DNA of 64,000 bases, from the NCBI GenBank assembly GCA_033439795.1, contig JAUTDP010000012.1, forward strand, positions 806,001 to 870,000, written 5' to 3'. The notes under the pieces are model-generated. The model was not told the origin of the DNA. It ran no database searches and was given only the letters and a program-made list of their open reading frames with translations. Origin of the DNA: Sordaria brevicollis (Eukaryota; Ascomycota; Sordariomycetes; Sordariales; Sordariaceae). The position numbers were made by a program, and so were the translations under genes. Each line of letters starts with the position of its first letter. Within the stretch, counting starts at the first letter, position 1. Shown here piece by piece: positions 10,268-21,510 of the stretch.

Positions 10268-11510
10268 CTTCGCTAAATAGACCCGCTGGAATGGTTAAAC
10301 TAGCCGAGCTGCAAACCAGCCTTACAAAAATTGGATAATCGAAATGCAGGATCTCGGAGAACCAAGACTGAGTGCATCACCAGATCATTATATGCGACGG
10401 TGGAACTGAGGCCAATGACCGTTCTCCCGGGACTGCTCCAGACATGTACCTTTGCTAACGGAAGGCCCCGCCAATTCTCGACCAACGAAATGCTCTGAAG
10501 CGGTGTGATCTTCATTCAGCTGTAGGGCAACAGAAAGGTCAAGGAGTGGAGGAGCCTATCGAAGCTCAGCCCTGAAGTGTGCGATTGGGCTTCCTTTTTC
10601 TTCCCGATTGGGTAAAAGAAAACGGAAGATACCGAGGAGATGTCGAGATCAGCGAAAATCGTTCGTTGGGAAATGAGGCTTACATGGTCTGGCCACAAAG
10701 AAGGTGATTTCGAAACAGCACTATCGAGAAGTTAATAAGAATTCGCAGCTTGCATTGACATTGCGCAGTTGACCGAATCCTGGTTAAAGGCCATGGACGG
10801 GGATATCATGAGTGCGGCCCGGACCGATCAGGGTACCGACAATGTGGTCTCGTTCGGTTCTGGCAACGCTTTTGGGAGGTGGAGGTATCGACCTCGGCTG
10901 AAATCGCCTGAAGCGACAGGTTTAGGCGACTGATCCATGCCCTTATGGTAATCTCATAGTGGGGACCGTTCGTGACCGTTGTGCATGAAGGGGCAGTGTG
11001 ACGGGGCAAGACACTCGACGACGTCCGAGAAAGTAGTGGTCGGACGGATGGAAAACGTGAAAACAGGGTAAAGGGAGATTACATACCATAGAAATGCTTG
11101 GAGCCGATCCTATCATTTCGATGTGAAAGCTGCCCAAGTCCCGGACGTGTTGCAGGTCCGGAGATACTGTCCGCGCTAGAAGACATTGACATGCTTCATT
11201 CTCACCGTTTGCGTGGGTTATTGAGGCTCTGCAGTTTTGATAGGTTGGAAGTTAATGTATTGGTGACATAACAGATATGGGCCCTATGGAGATTATCTCG
11301 ACTCTTTGAGCAGATGGTGCTGCTAAACTACCGAATATTGTCGAACAAGATCCTTAAATGGATCATGAGCCATCAGCGTAAACATTACTTGTCTTGGGCC
11401 TAACTCCTCCACAGCCCCCTTCCTCATCTGTCGTTGGGCATGGTCTTGGTGTCGGAGAAGCAGGGGAAGCTGCTTCGTCCTGCTGTGCTCGTGGTTGCTC
11501 TGTGGTGGGA
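10268..11510. other. intergenic: promoter of the transcription factor
   Basis: This lies upstream of the Zn2Cys6 gene and downstream of the minus-strand GPI-protein gene. Only short domain-free ORFs are present. A GTATGT donor-like site on the minus strand near 11090 raises the possibility of a spliced leader, but no matching coding exon was identified. Confidence 0.5.
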
Positions 11511-12163
11511 TCAAAGGGCCAAAGCAACGAAGAAAGCGACAACGATGCCTCGGACAACACTTTCGAAGATGGTTAGTTATGTGATCAAACAAACCAAGTA
11601 AAGAAGAAAATCTATCAAAGTAAAGTAGTTGTAAGTACTTACCTGTTCACAAGACCATAAGTCTCGGAGACCGCAGCGCTTTTGGCATTTCCAGCAGTGT
11701 CCACAGGCTTGCCGTCATGGGCAGTGTTGCTTTCCTGAACACCCACATCTGTGCCAGTGGGGTCAATCAGGGTGACAGAGGTGGCATTTCCGGCCGGCCA
11801 TGTCGAGTTGGTGAAGTTTCCGAAGGAGGTGCCGTTCGGAGCAGTCAGAGAGGGGAATGCAGAAGTGGCTGAGGAGGTGAGAATGCTGCTGGTGGTGTCG
11901 CTGACAGAGACCGCGGCGGTGCTGCTCTGCTCACCATCTGGGGAGATGACGATCGTTGCAAGGGCCGAGTTGGGTTCGCTGCCAAAGACAGTGACGGTCG
12001 AGAGTGCCACAGTGGTCACGGCAATCTGGGCATTGGGTGTGTTGACGGGGATGGTGACGGTCTCGTACACGGTCGGGTGCTGGGCGACGTTTTGGGCTTG
12101 AACGACAGCGACGGGAGCAGCAGCGAGCAGCATGAGGGTGCCGGGAACCATGGTGGTGAGCAT
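11511..12163 (-). CDS. GPI-anchored Ser/Thr-rich surface protein (spliced)
   Basis: Two exons, 12163-11643 and 11559-11511, encode 189 residues. The start at 12163 is chosen because it opens a clean signal peptide (MLTTMVPGTLMLLAAAPVAVVQAQ). An in-frame extension further upstream lacks this and is basic. The mature part is rich in Ser, Thr, Val and Ala, with N-glycosylation sites (NGT, NFT, NST, NAT) around residues 107-129. Exon 1 ends at a GTAAGT donor. After an 83-nt intron with a CTAACC branch point, exon 2 adds only 16 residues, ending VVAFFVALAL. That short hydrophobic tail is a classic GPI-attachment signal and is missed if the intron is ignored. The protein is probably exported and tethered to the plasma membrane or cell wall. 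No enzyme domain is seen. Confidence 0.85.
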
Positions 12164-13590
12164 CTTGATTGTGTCTTGATGGCGTGTTTGTGATGAATCA
12201 ACCGATGTTTTGGTGTGGTGGAAAGGTGTAGAAGATGCAAGCTGCAAAGAGCAAGAAACCAAGGAGACCAAGGATCTGGGAGAACAAGAACGTCAATGAT
12301 CTGAATGTGTCAGGATGGTCGTGTGATGCGGGAGGGGGAAGATGACGAACTGGCTCTGGATTTTGAAGTTGACGGGGAAATCTCTGGCGATGGTTGTGGG
12401 AGAGGGGGAGATGGGAGACATGGAAGGGCTTGACACGAGATGCAACTGGTTCTTTCATTTGACTCTCTGGTGCTCCTCACGTGGGAAAGTCATCATGAAG
12501 GAAAGCGCAACTCATTCGCAGAGTGGGTGATGTCAGTCCGTTCATTTGTCGGGATCGTGAGCTCCTTCCTCAAGTGTTGAATGGAAGTCCTGCAGACACC
12601 GGTGTTGTGAGGAAGGCGCGTTCTCTCTTTGGCTTGCAAAGGCAGTTAGACCCGCACTATCAGACCACTCACCGAGTGCAACTTCCGTTCATGATGAGAA
12701 CCCCTCACGGTTCTTGCTTCATCTTTGGATGTCGCCATCGTTGACTGTTGTAGTTGCGGGAAGGAAAAATCGATCGTACCCCACCGCTCTTATGATTTTG
12801 ATCGCCGGCTTCTTCCGGTCAGGAAGGTGCGCCAGGCAGATGTGAAGTTTGATTGCTGGCGTGGAAGGTACGACGATGAAATGCAAACACTTAAGTTCTC
12901 GCATGGTGGGCAGCGAGATGATGCAGCGCCAAAAGGGAGGGGGAAAAAATACCAAGCCAAAAAAACTGTCCAATATCATTAAGTCCAACACAAGCCCTTA
13001 GACCGTAGAGATTACATTGCGCTAACAATAGCCGCAGATTCCTTCCGCTGTTCGCTCAACTTTCCTTGAGGCGCTCCATGATGCCTCATCAAACTCACTA
13101 GCTGTACAGCCACCATCCTCTCCAAGAAAAAACATGACCAATAGCCTGTATGTGTGCGTGGGTATCATGATGAAGTCGCAGAAGTGTAAAGACAATTGCC
13201 ACAGACATGCACGCGCATTAAATTCCAATCCATGCCCAGAACGCCGAATAGGGAAACAGACACTGTAGAATGAGGAAAGGAAGGGAAAGGGAAAGGGAAA
13301 GGAAAGCCGAAGGACGAAAGCCCGCAGACATTGATGCGATGATGGTTATGAAGGAAACGAACCTGTGAGTAAATGCTGAGAAGTGGAGATGGCCGCGCAA
13401 TCAAGAACCGAAAGGAACCCATAACACTGGACAAAACTTTCCATTTTGCTTCCCGGCGTGATGTGTATGCTCAGTCGTTGTCGTATGCCATTGGATAAAA
13501 AGTCGACAGAAAGTTCCGAAAAGACGAGTAGTAAGATGATCAAAAGAGGAATTGGCGAAAGCAAATGCTGAACTTGAGCGTCAAATGATA
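12164..13590. other. intergenic: promoter of the GPI protein and 3' end of the AT-hook gene
   Basis: No convincing gene. A purine-rich GGGAAA-type repeat (three full copies plus GGAAA variants) lies at about 13274-13306. The part next to 12163 should be the promoter and leader of the GPI-protein gene; the part next to 13590 should be the 3'-UTR of the AT-hook gene. Confidence 0.5.
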
Positions 13591-14829
13591 TCAAGCCGCC
13601 GATGTTGTCTGAACAGACGGCCTTCTCTGCTCGGACGGCGTGGATGTCGAGTCTCTTGCTTGGCCATGTTGCGCTGCCCCTCCTCCCCCTCCTCCCCCTC
13701 CTCCAAATCCCGATGTCAAACGAGGGCTTCGATTAGTAGCGTACGAGGCATGGTGTGAGGATACGGGCGGCTCCACGGGCGCGGGAAGAGATGTCGGAGT
13801 TTGTGGTTGCTGTTGATGCTGCTGTGATTGCGAGTGTTGCTGCTGTTGTTGATGTTGATGCTGTTGTTGCTCCCTGCCTGATCCGATACCTGGCCAGCTA
13901 GAACTGTAATCACCTGCCAACCGCGGACCCATCTCTGATGATGAGGACGTCATATGAAGAGTTCGAGGCACACTCTCGGGGTGCGGTAACGAATGCTGCG
14001 CACTCTTGCTCGCCGCTACCGGATCATACGAACTGGCAACCGGCGAGTACCGGTACGATGAGTTATAATAGCCGCCGCTGAGGGGACTGAGAGGCTGCGA
14101 AGTAGAGATGATAGTCCTCGGCGACGGAGCAATAGGCGTGGGTGCCGGCGCGATTGGCTGGTTAGGTTGCGGCATGTTCTGACGGGCGCGACTCTCATCC
14201 TTCTTAGGACGACCTCGTTTGCGACCGGTAGGAGCCGCGTTCAACGTCGAGGGCGGAGCAGGAGGGACGCCGGGCGAGGGCAGACCGTTGGGCCGTGGCT
14301 GGATGTTCACAGGCTGTACTAATGGAGTGGGAAATGGTTGCTGGCCGTATGCTGGTCGCATGGGCGAATATGGCGGCCTGTCTTCGGCAGGACCAACTGC
14401 CCGCCTCTTTGCATAATGATCCTCCGAGTCATCGACCGAGGGCCGTTTTTGCGGCGACGGCATCGGTCTTTGAAATGAAGACGGCCTCACCATGGAGTTG
14501 TAAGCGTTTATGCATTGTCTCACGGTCCTCCCTGCATATTCCAAGTTAGAGGCTGCAGTGTGCATATTTTCGACCACATAATTATTTGGGACTCACCTCG
14601 AGGAATCTGGATAGCGTACCAGTCTGGTGTATGAATGCTATGGTGGTTGATGAAATCTATCATGGCGTCCACATTGACGCTAACCTTGATGATTTCCCCT
14701 AAGAGGAAGCGCTGTGCGAGAAGAGACATGGGTAAGCGAGAGGCGGGGGCGGGGGAAGGACATTGAGCCAACTTTGGGGGAAAAAAACACCATTCATACC
14801 TTTTCTTCCTCACTGAACGACGACTCCAT
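13591..14829 (-). CDS. AT-hook nuclear protein with Myb/SANT-like N-terminus
   Basis: Three exons (14829-14800, 14711-14597 and 14531-13591) encode about 361 residues. The first exon gives only MESSFSEEEK. Introns have GTATGA and GTGAGT donors and CAG acceptors. Spliced together, residues 1-60 read as a compact helical module (FSEEEKRFLLGEIIK, then DWYAIQIP, then GRTVRQCINAY), resembling a Myb/SANT-like fold by its spaced aromatics; this is inference. A basic segment near residues 75-80 and an AT-hook (GRKRGRPKK, about residues 139-147) point to DNA binding in the nucleus. The remainder is disordered: Pro-rich, then a Gln/His tract (about 255-280) and a Gly run near the C-terminus. The first intron separates the start codon from the folded domain, so the start depends on splicing; the in-frame ATG at 14577 would lose the domain. 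Target genes are unknown. Confidence 0.8.
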
Positions 14830-17800
14830 GATGGAGGTTTAGATTCCGTCCTGTTCCTGAAGTCTGCCGTCGACGACGGGAAGGAGGAAAAAACGAGAGA
14901 CAAAACGAGAAATGGCCGAATGATATCTAGTCATTTGTCGAGGGCCAAATATGACTTGTTATTCGTCGAGCGGGCAACTGGACCGGGGGTGACGCTCGTG
15001 ATCGGAGAAGACGGGGCAGAGTCGCAGTGGCGAAGCGCACTCCTTCATATACGAATAGGGGAAACTGTTGCTTGCGGAAGTCAAGCTGAGAAAGCTGTTT
15101 TTGAGAAGCTTGTTCGATGCCTGGTGCTTGATGTTATGCTGCTGCTTCCTGATTGTGCTTGATAGTGGAGGCAGGCTTGTGGGTATGTAGTGGTGCTTGT
15201 TGCAACAACAACCTGCTTGCTCCCACTCAACTGCGCGCGCGCCGCCTGCAGGGCATCCGGGATAAGGATGGCCGGACGGGAATGGGGACGACAACAATGA
15301 CAGGGGTGTCAGTGTACTAGGTGAGATATGAAACGAAACGAAGGTCGACGACGGCCAGAGTGTCGATACTGTATGTACTGAGGGTGCAGACTGCAGTCAG
15401 TAGTGCCAGAAGGCGTTAATCCGTCATGTCCACGGCCGTGGGGTCACGAAAACCAGGGGGTGGGTGAAGCGAGCGAACAGATCCCTCTTTGCGACTCCAA
15501 GTCCAAGACACTCTGCTCGCCAGACCGGGAGATGAGTGGAGGACGGCAGCCTGGAATCGAGCAGGGCAGGCGGCAAAGAGACGCGAGCAGTACAGTGGGA
15601 AGCGCGCGTCTTCCCGTTGGCCTGCCGAGTTTCGAGTTACCGTAGAGGAAAAGCGACGACGGGGCGAGTAGATGTGTTTCTATTGTCCAGTTGGATCCTA
15701 TGGCAGGCGAGAAACGATGTTGCTGTCTCTTGTCAATGTTCCACTGTTGCACTGTCGCACGGGGGGTGGTGGGCGCCCCGGTTTCCAATGTTGGTGTTAG
15801 TGAGTTGCTCCACTGTCGAAATGACCCCGGTCCGGCTGTCAAGGCGCAATGCCCTGGATGTATAGATGTGGAGGAAGATGGGACTTGGAAAACTGCCCTG
15901 AGGTTAAATCGGCGACAACGGACAAGGGAAGAACGGGGACCAGAACAAGCGATAATAACCACAAGAAACAAACAAACATCCCGGATTTGTTCACCTGGCT
16001 GACCTTCGCCGTCCAGCAACTTTCCCACTCCCTTGTCCAGTCGGCGTGTTTTGCAGGGGTGGCCTGTCAAGGTCAACGGTTCTGTAACAGATTCGACTTT
16101 CTTTTTTTTGAGAGATCGCGTACAACTGAAGACTCGCACCTTTTTTTTTTGTTGCTCAGATAATCCCATGCAGCGAGTACCGTCAGATAACCGGATACAA
16201 GTGAGATCTCGACTGGCGCACCTGTCTGTCCCGGTCCAGGATCCCACTTGTGTCGTCCAGTTACGCAACGGAGAGCGCAAAGAGGGAGAGTTGCAAGGTA
16301 GACAAGGGTGTCTCGTAAGATTGCGGTTGCAGCTGCAAGAGGCAGATCAAGTGACTGCGCGCGTGGTGGAAAGGGTGCTGCCGGCCCACTAGCCACTTTT
16401 CAAAGGCCTTGCCTTTTGGTCGCAGTGGTGGTATCGATGGATGTAGCCAAGTATGTAAGTAATAATCATGTGTGAGTGAGTGTGTGTGTAGTGTATATCT
16501 GGGTGTGTGTCTTGATGGAGGTGTGGATTCGCCCAAGCCAAGCAGTTTGCCGCGAAAAGGAAAGACTGAAATACACACCCGACAAGCAGCAGCAACACTA
16601 GCAGCAGCAAGCATGTATTGACGGGAGGTAGCCGAAAGCAGGAAATGGACGACGGGCCGGGGCCGATCCATGTATCTGAAGGCAAAGAATGATGGACGTG
16701 TGACTTGTGTGTCTTTTGAATGCCGTCCAGCCTTGAGGGCTGCTTCAGCCGATGGATCAAGGTCAGTATCAGTCAAGTATCGAAAGCTAACTGCGACTTT
16801 TGGAGTACTCTTCCATCTCAACTTTGATTCGACCAGAAGTCTAGGAAACTGGAAATGGCAGGACAAGGAGGGACAAATATTGGGCCCATCATTCCCGTCC
16901 ATGTCGAGAACATCCAGATTGACCACCTGGTCACCTCAATGGGTCTGGCCGCGACCCAGTTCGACCACCAGCAGCAAACTCTCGCTCTGTGAGTGGAAAA
17001 TGAAGGGTACCGTACGGAAGTACTGTCTCGGGCAGAGAGACCTTGGCTAACGGGAAATCCCCCCTCCTCCCGTCGCAACCCAAGATTCTCCATCCAATGC
17101 TGATGTTGATGATGATGAAACAACTTTGACAACGGACCAAGAAGATGCAAGAAAAAAGTCATCCGTGACTGATCACGAACATTTCCAGTGTCCACCTCGG
17201 TCTTGGAACGTCGCAACGCGTGTTCTGCGCGGGCCGAAGGAAACGAGCTACTGGAAGCAGCTAAACAAAAATATCCGGCCGCAGGAAAAAAAGATAGGAA
17301 AAAGGAACGAAGACAGAGAAGGGAAAGAATGACGGCGACGATGCATCGAGGGATTGGACGGCATCCGCGGTTCCGCCGAGAATGGATGTTGTTGCTGGCC
17401 TGCTGCTGCTGCGAACTTGCGACTAAAAGCCGGGAAGCTGAGACATTGTCAACGAAATGACAGTATCGTTTTCCCGGTTGGGAAGAGGGTGCCGAAAGTG
17501 CTTTGGCGTCGCGACCGTGAATATCGAATCGACTGCCATTCTGTCGATTGTAATGGAAAGTGTCGTGTCAAGCCTCTCCAACGGTTGCAGTGACATCGGA
17601 TCCATCCACCATAGCAGCGCTACAATGGGAATGGGATGATGCGTCTGAATGCCACAATGCCTGTGATGGGGGAACGGACTGGATGGACATGGGGGACGAC
17701 GGGCATGGGGTCCCGCTATGGGTCCCGCCATACATGATGGACGGAGGGATGGCTTGGCCCCACGATGGATGCACCACTCCCACTCAACCACCACCACTCC

Positions 17801-18782
17801 CACTTGGACTTGTCTCCGATCCCATGCTCGACATGCTTCAATGGTCTGAATGGCCGCGTCGTCGTCGTCGCCGTCCCGTATTGAAACAGAGTTCCCCCAA
17901 TCCATCCATCCAGATCCAGCAATGCTCTTTTCGAAATGGCAGCACCATCCCTCCTCCACTGCTCCCGAGATATCCATGACAGCGAGGTTACCCAGCATTT
18001 TCCATGACGAAAAGGGAAACCCTCATGGTGGCCACCACCACCGTCCACCGTTGACCATCACTTTTTTTTTTTTTTTTTTTTTGTCGCCGTCCACATCTCC
18101 GTCAGCTCGACTCTTGTCTTTTGATACGCATCTCAGTAACCCAAAGGGATGCTCAAGATGTCCTTCATAACATGTCGCCTGCAGGCTTGCAGATTGGCCA
18201 AATGGTGAATGGACAGCCATATGCATCCGAGAACAGCGTGCAGCTGCACATGTGACCCCCCATTTGCTGGTCTGCCGCCATGATAGGGTGTGGCTGCTCT
18301 GGGGAAGTGTGGCCAGCAGACGGATAAGGTGGTGGCCGTAATGGTGTCAATGGATGGTTGTGAATGATGGTGGTGAGTGAGATTTGATGGCGACCCTTTT
18401 TTTTTCCCTCTTTGCGTCTTGCGAACCCAACCCAACTCGGGCGAACGTGTGTCGTCTTGTCCAACCAACCCCCGACCCTTTTTCTTCCGGCCGTCACTTG
18501 TCCGAGATTTTTCAGCGACACCTCTCTTTCGCACTCCCGTCATTCCCTCACATCGTGCCCCTCCGTCGTGTCGGCGGTGAGCCACGATCGCGCGGCGGCG
18601 AAAATGATGGTCCTGTCGCAGTCGAGCAAATTGCTGAGCCTCCCTTTTTCCCTCACTCGGTCGCTCGGCCTTCCGGTTTTCGTCTTCGCTATCAAGTCGC
18701 ACGAAGGAACACTTTGTTGAAGCTGAGCTGCGACGTCTTGACAAAGCTACTCGTTCAATTGGCCCATTGATCTCTGCGGTCG

Positions 18783-18800
18783 GTAGTTCGAGTCCCCACT
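18783..18800 (+). other. tRNA B-box-like fragment
   Basis: GTAGTTCGAGTCCCCACT matches the internal B-box promoter of tRNA genes (consensus GGTTCGANTCC). An almost identical 18-mer occurs at 30504-30521. No complementary acceptor, D or anticodon arms can be drawn around it, so it is at most a relic or an extra TFIIIC-like site. Confidence 0.3.
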
Positions 18801-21280
18801 GACTAGAGGTCGGAAGACCTGTTTCTGCGACCATTGGACGCGGTACTGAAAAGGCTCGCCAATGAGCATGTTTGCGCGGCCATGTTCCATCACACGAGCT
18901 GAGGAGCACACGTCAGGCGTTCGTCCCTATAAGAGCCGCATCGTCCGGGTTCATGAGAAGCCATAAAAAAGTGATATCTGAGGGTCATGGTGTTTTTCTG
19001 AGAAATTGTTGCCGTCGCTGTCGCCGAGGTCGAAAGAAAGAGAGAGAGAAAGCTTCCATGAGAATTCTGGAAGAAACATGCGATGGCGGTCCACAACATG
19101 GAATCCCATGAGCGTCTTTAAATGTCTGCAGTGACCTCGGACACTTCTCCACATAAAGCTGCTGCAAGATGAGCTGGCAGGGCACCAAGCAGCAAGGTCC
19201 AGCACGTCCAGCACAGCACAGCACACACTTTTGCTACACCAAAAGGGACCGGCCATGGGCAAAGAACACGGCAGGGCGGACGGATCTGGCAACATGTCCA
19301 GCAATATCAGGCTTTGCCGGGCCATCCAGCTATATAGATATACCATACCGGGCCTTATCAGGTAGCTGTTGGCTGGCTGTCCCATTACGTCGTGTTCGCT
19401 TTGCTGTCCATGTTGTGGCCCTGTTCTGCGCCCCGGGTAGGTTGCATATGATGGTTTATGCGGTTTCGCCCTGTTCCATGTCTTCTTTGCTCGTTTCTTT
19501 TCATTTTTTGGTCCGAGGTGAGCCTAGTGAGGTGCTACACTATGGGAGTGTGTCGCCGAGGTCCTTCCAGAAAAGGACGGAGAACATGGTTCAACGACGT
19601 TGCACACACAAAGACACCCCGAGCTCGGTGCGGGAGCGAAGACGGTCCCTGACATATGAAATCAGATACAGCATATATCGAAGCCGGAAACCGTCAGAGA
19701 CAACACTAAGTCCTTCCGAGTTTCTCATTCTCTGGGTAAGTTGATATGTTGAGAAAATGACCAGTGATCTGCACAGAGCGCCACGCATTTGTACCTGTCC
19801 ATAGCAGTTTCGAATCCCGATGGAAGAAGAGGCACGATATGTGGTCATTGTTCCACAGATGGAGATGGCGCACAAGGGCCCGGGACGAGAACGAGTACTT
19901 AGCACCAACCCAACATAGATAGATCCCTTTGGGCTCATGGAGGTTGTCGGCCATTGTCGTTGAGAGACGTGAAGATGACATGGAGGGTTGGGTTTTGGCA
20001 TGGGTTGTCCAGATTCCGTCCTGGTCCCTGGATCATGAGCTTCCCCAATCCGGATGTCCTCAGGGCTCCCTCCTTCAAATTCCGCTCAGCTTGAGGGCCT
20101 TCCCTCTTCTCTTTCCAGACGACGTGAGAGACGTGACACACCAAGGCCTCCTCCCAGCCTAGACTGAGCCATTGGTGTTCCAATTCGTCCTGGGGAGAAG
20201 CCTTACTAATTGATGAAAACCCATGGCTCTTCACCCATCGGATGGTTGAAAAATCGCTGCCCAACGCCGACACACTCAAAAGACCCTGTCCATTGACGTG
20301 ATGAATTGGTGAACTTTTGCCGGTCAAATGGGAATTCCAGGCCATTGCGCCGCCAATTGATAGTGGGGCAAGGGTCAGCACCCAGCACGCCCGTTCGAGA
20401 TATGAAAACTGCCAAGTTGTACCTTTGAGCTTCAGCTGGCGGGCCGCTGTCGACTGGTGAGGCTGCCAAAACTCGAAAAGTCCATCCAAAAGAAAGGCCT
20501 GCGGCAGGCAACATCAAGAACGACCGGCACAGTACCGGACAGTACAAGCGGCGGACGGGCCCACTGTGACAGCACGGCCCCATCCGGATTGCCTGCCACA
20601 AGCGGGACCTCACTTTGGCAGTGGACTGGACTTTTGGATGGCGATCTCTTTGACCCTGCGCCGATACCAATTGGCAGGCAGTAGCGCCGACGCCGCGAAC
20701 GAACAATTCCCATTGCTACGACGCTCGTCCCCAGACCCTCAGAATTCTGACTGTGACTGCAACTGGCACACGCCGAGAACAGCAACTTCCGTTTTCTTGT
20801 TCGGCCCTTGCGCGCGTCGTCTTGCCCGGTTCAGTTCCCATTTACGTCCACCACTGTTGTCGCCGACCCGTCGATTCTCTCTTTGGCAGCACATTTGCCC
20901 CCCCGGGCCGTAATTCAGCAGTTGATACCTCTACTTATAATTGCTTCACCACAACTGAAGCGTGGCAGTTCGTCGCCTCCAGAATTCAGAGTCGCCAACC
21001 AGCGGATCCAGTCGCAGTTGAGCATGCTGTCGCAAAGATCAAGGAGCCAAGACAACACCGAAACGACAACGAAAGAATAACGGCAACAAGAGCGACCGTC
21101 ATCTTTCTTTCCCTCTCACGAAAGCACCACGAAGCACCACGCGCTTTAACCAAAGTTTACTCGGCCACTTCAACTTGCATCATTCCACCGCTGCTTCAAA
21201 ACTTCCAGCAGAGAACCACACCCACCCCGAGACGTCACCTTCGTTGTTCAGCCCGTCGCTCGCTCCACTCTCACTTTCTC

Positions 21281-21361
21281 ATGCCCTTTGCGCCGCAGCC
21301 TACCGACTCCGCCGACCAACTCCTTTCCCCTAGGTTGCCTTCTCGATCTGCACCTATTTAG
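21281..21361 (+). promoter_or_regulatory. possible upstream ORF in the set-2 leader
   Basis: An ATG at 21281 opens 26 codons and stops at 21361, 149 nt before the set-2 start codon. If transcription begins upstream of it, it could reduce set-2 translation. Its presence in the mRNA is not shown by the sequence. Confidence 0.3.
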
Positions 21362-21510
21362 CCCTGGCAACTCGTTTCTTCCTCGACTGCCTACATCGTA
21401 CAGCAAACGTGCCCTAAGTTGCCCTCGACACACAGACACACCGAACCGCTACTCACAGCTTCTTATTCGCGGGTGCGCGCAGGGCGACCCCAGCTGCTGC
21501 TGCATCCACC

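Larger units (their letters stand above)
14830..21510. other. 6.7-kb gene-poor divergent interval upstream of set-2
   Basis: This lies between two divergent genes. Many ORFs of 60-280 codons occur on both strands, but none has a domain, signal peptide or splice-supported extension, and they overlap each other freely. The DNA holds low-complexity features: a 21-T run at 18062-18082, T-rich runs near 16105-16150 and GT-rich DNA near 16470-16510. Just before set-2, a 26-codon upstream ORF (21281-21361) may lie in its leader. A long 5' leader, a non-coding RNA or a rapidly evolving gene cannot be excluded from sequence alone. Confidence 0.45.

Noticed and set aside
15444..16280. 278-codon minus-strand ORF
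   Set aside because: It has random-looking composition, no domain, no signal peptide and no splice-supported extension, and it overlaps other long frames on both strands.
18133..18909. 258-codon minus-strand ORF
   Set aside because: It is Arg/Ser/His-rich without domain or codon bias, includes translation of simple sequence, and has no leader signals.
20753..21361. 202-codon plus-strand ORF before set-2
   Set aside because: No domain; it overlaps the likely set-2 leader and contains the short upstream ORF only by chance.
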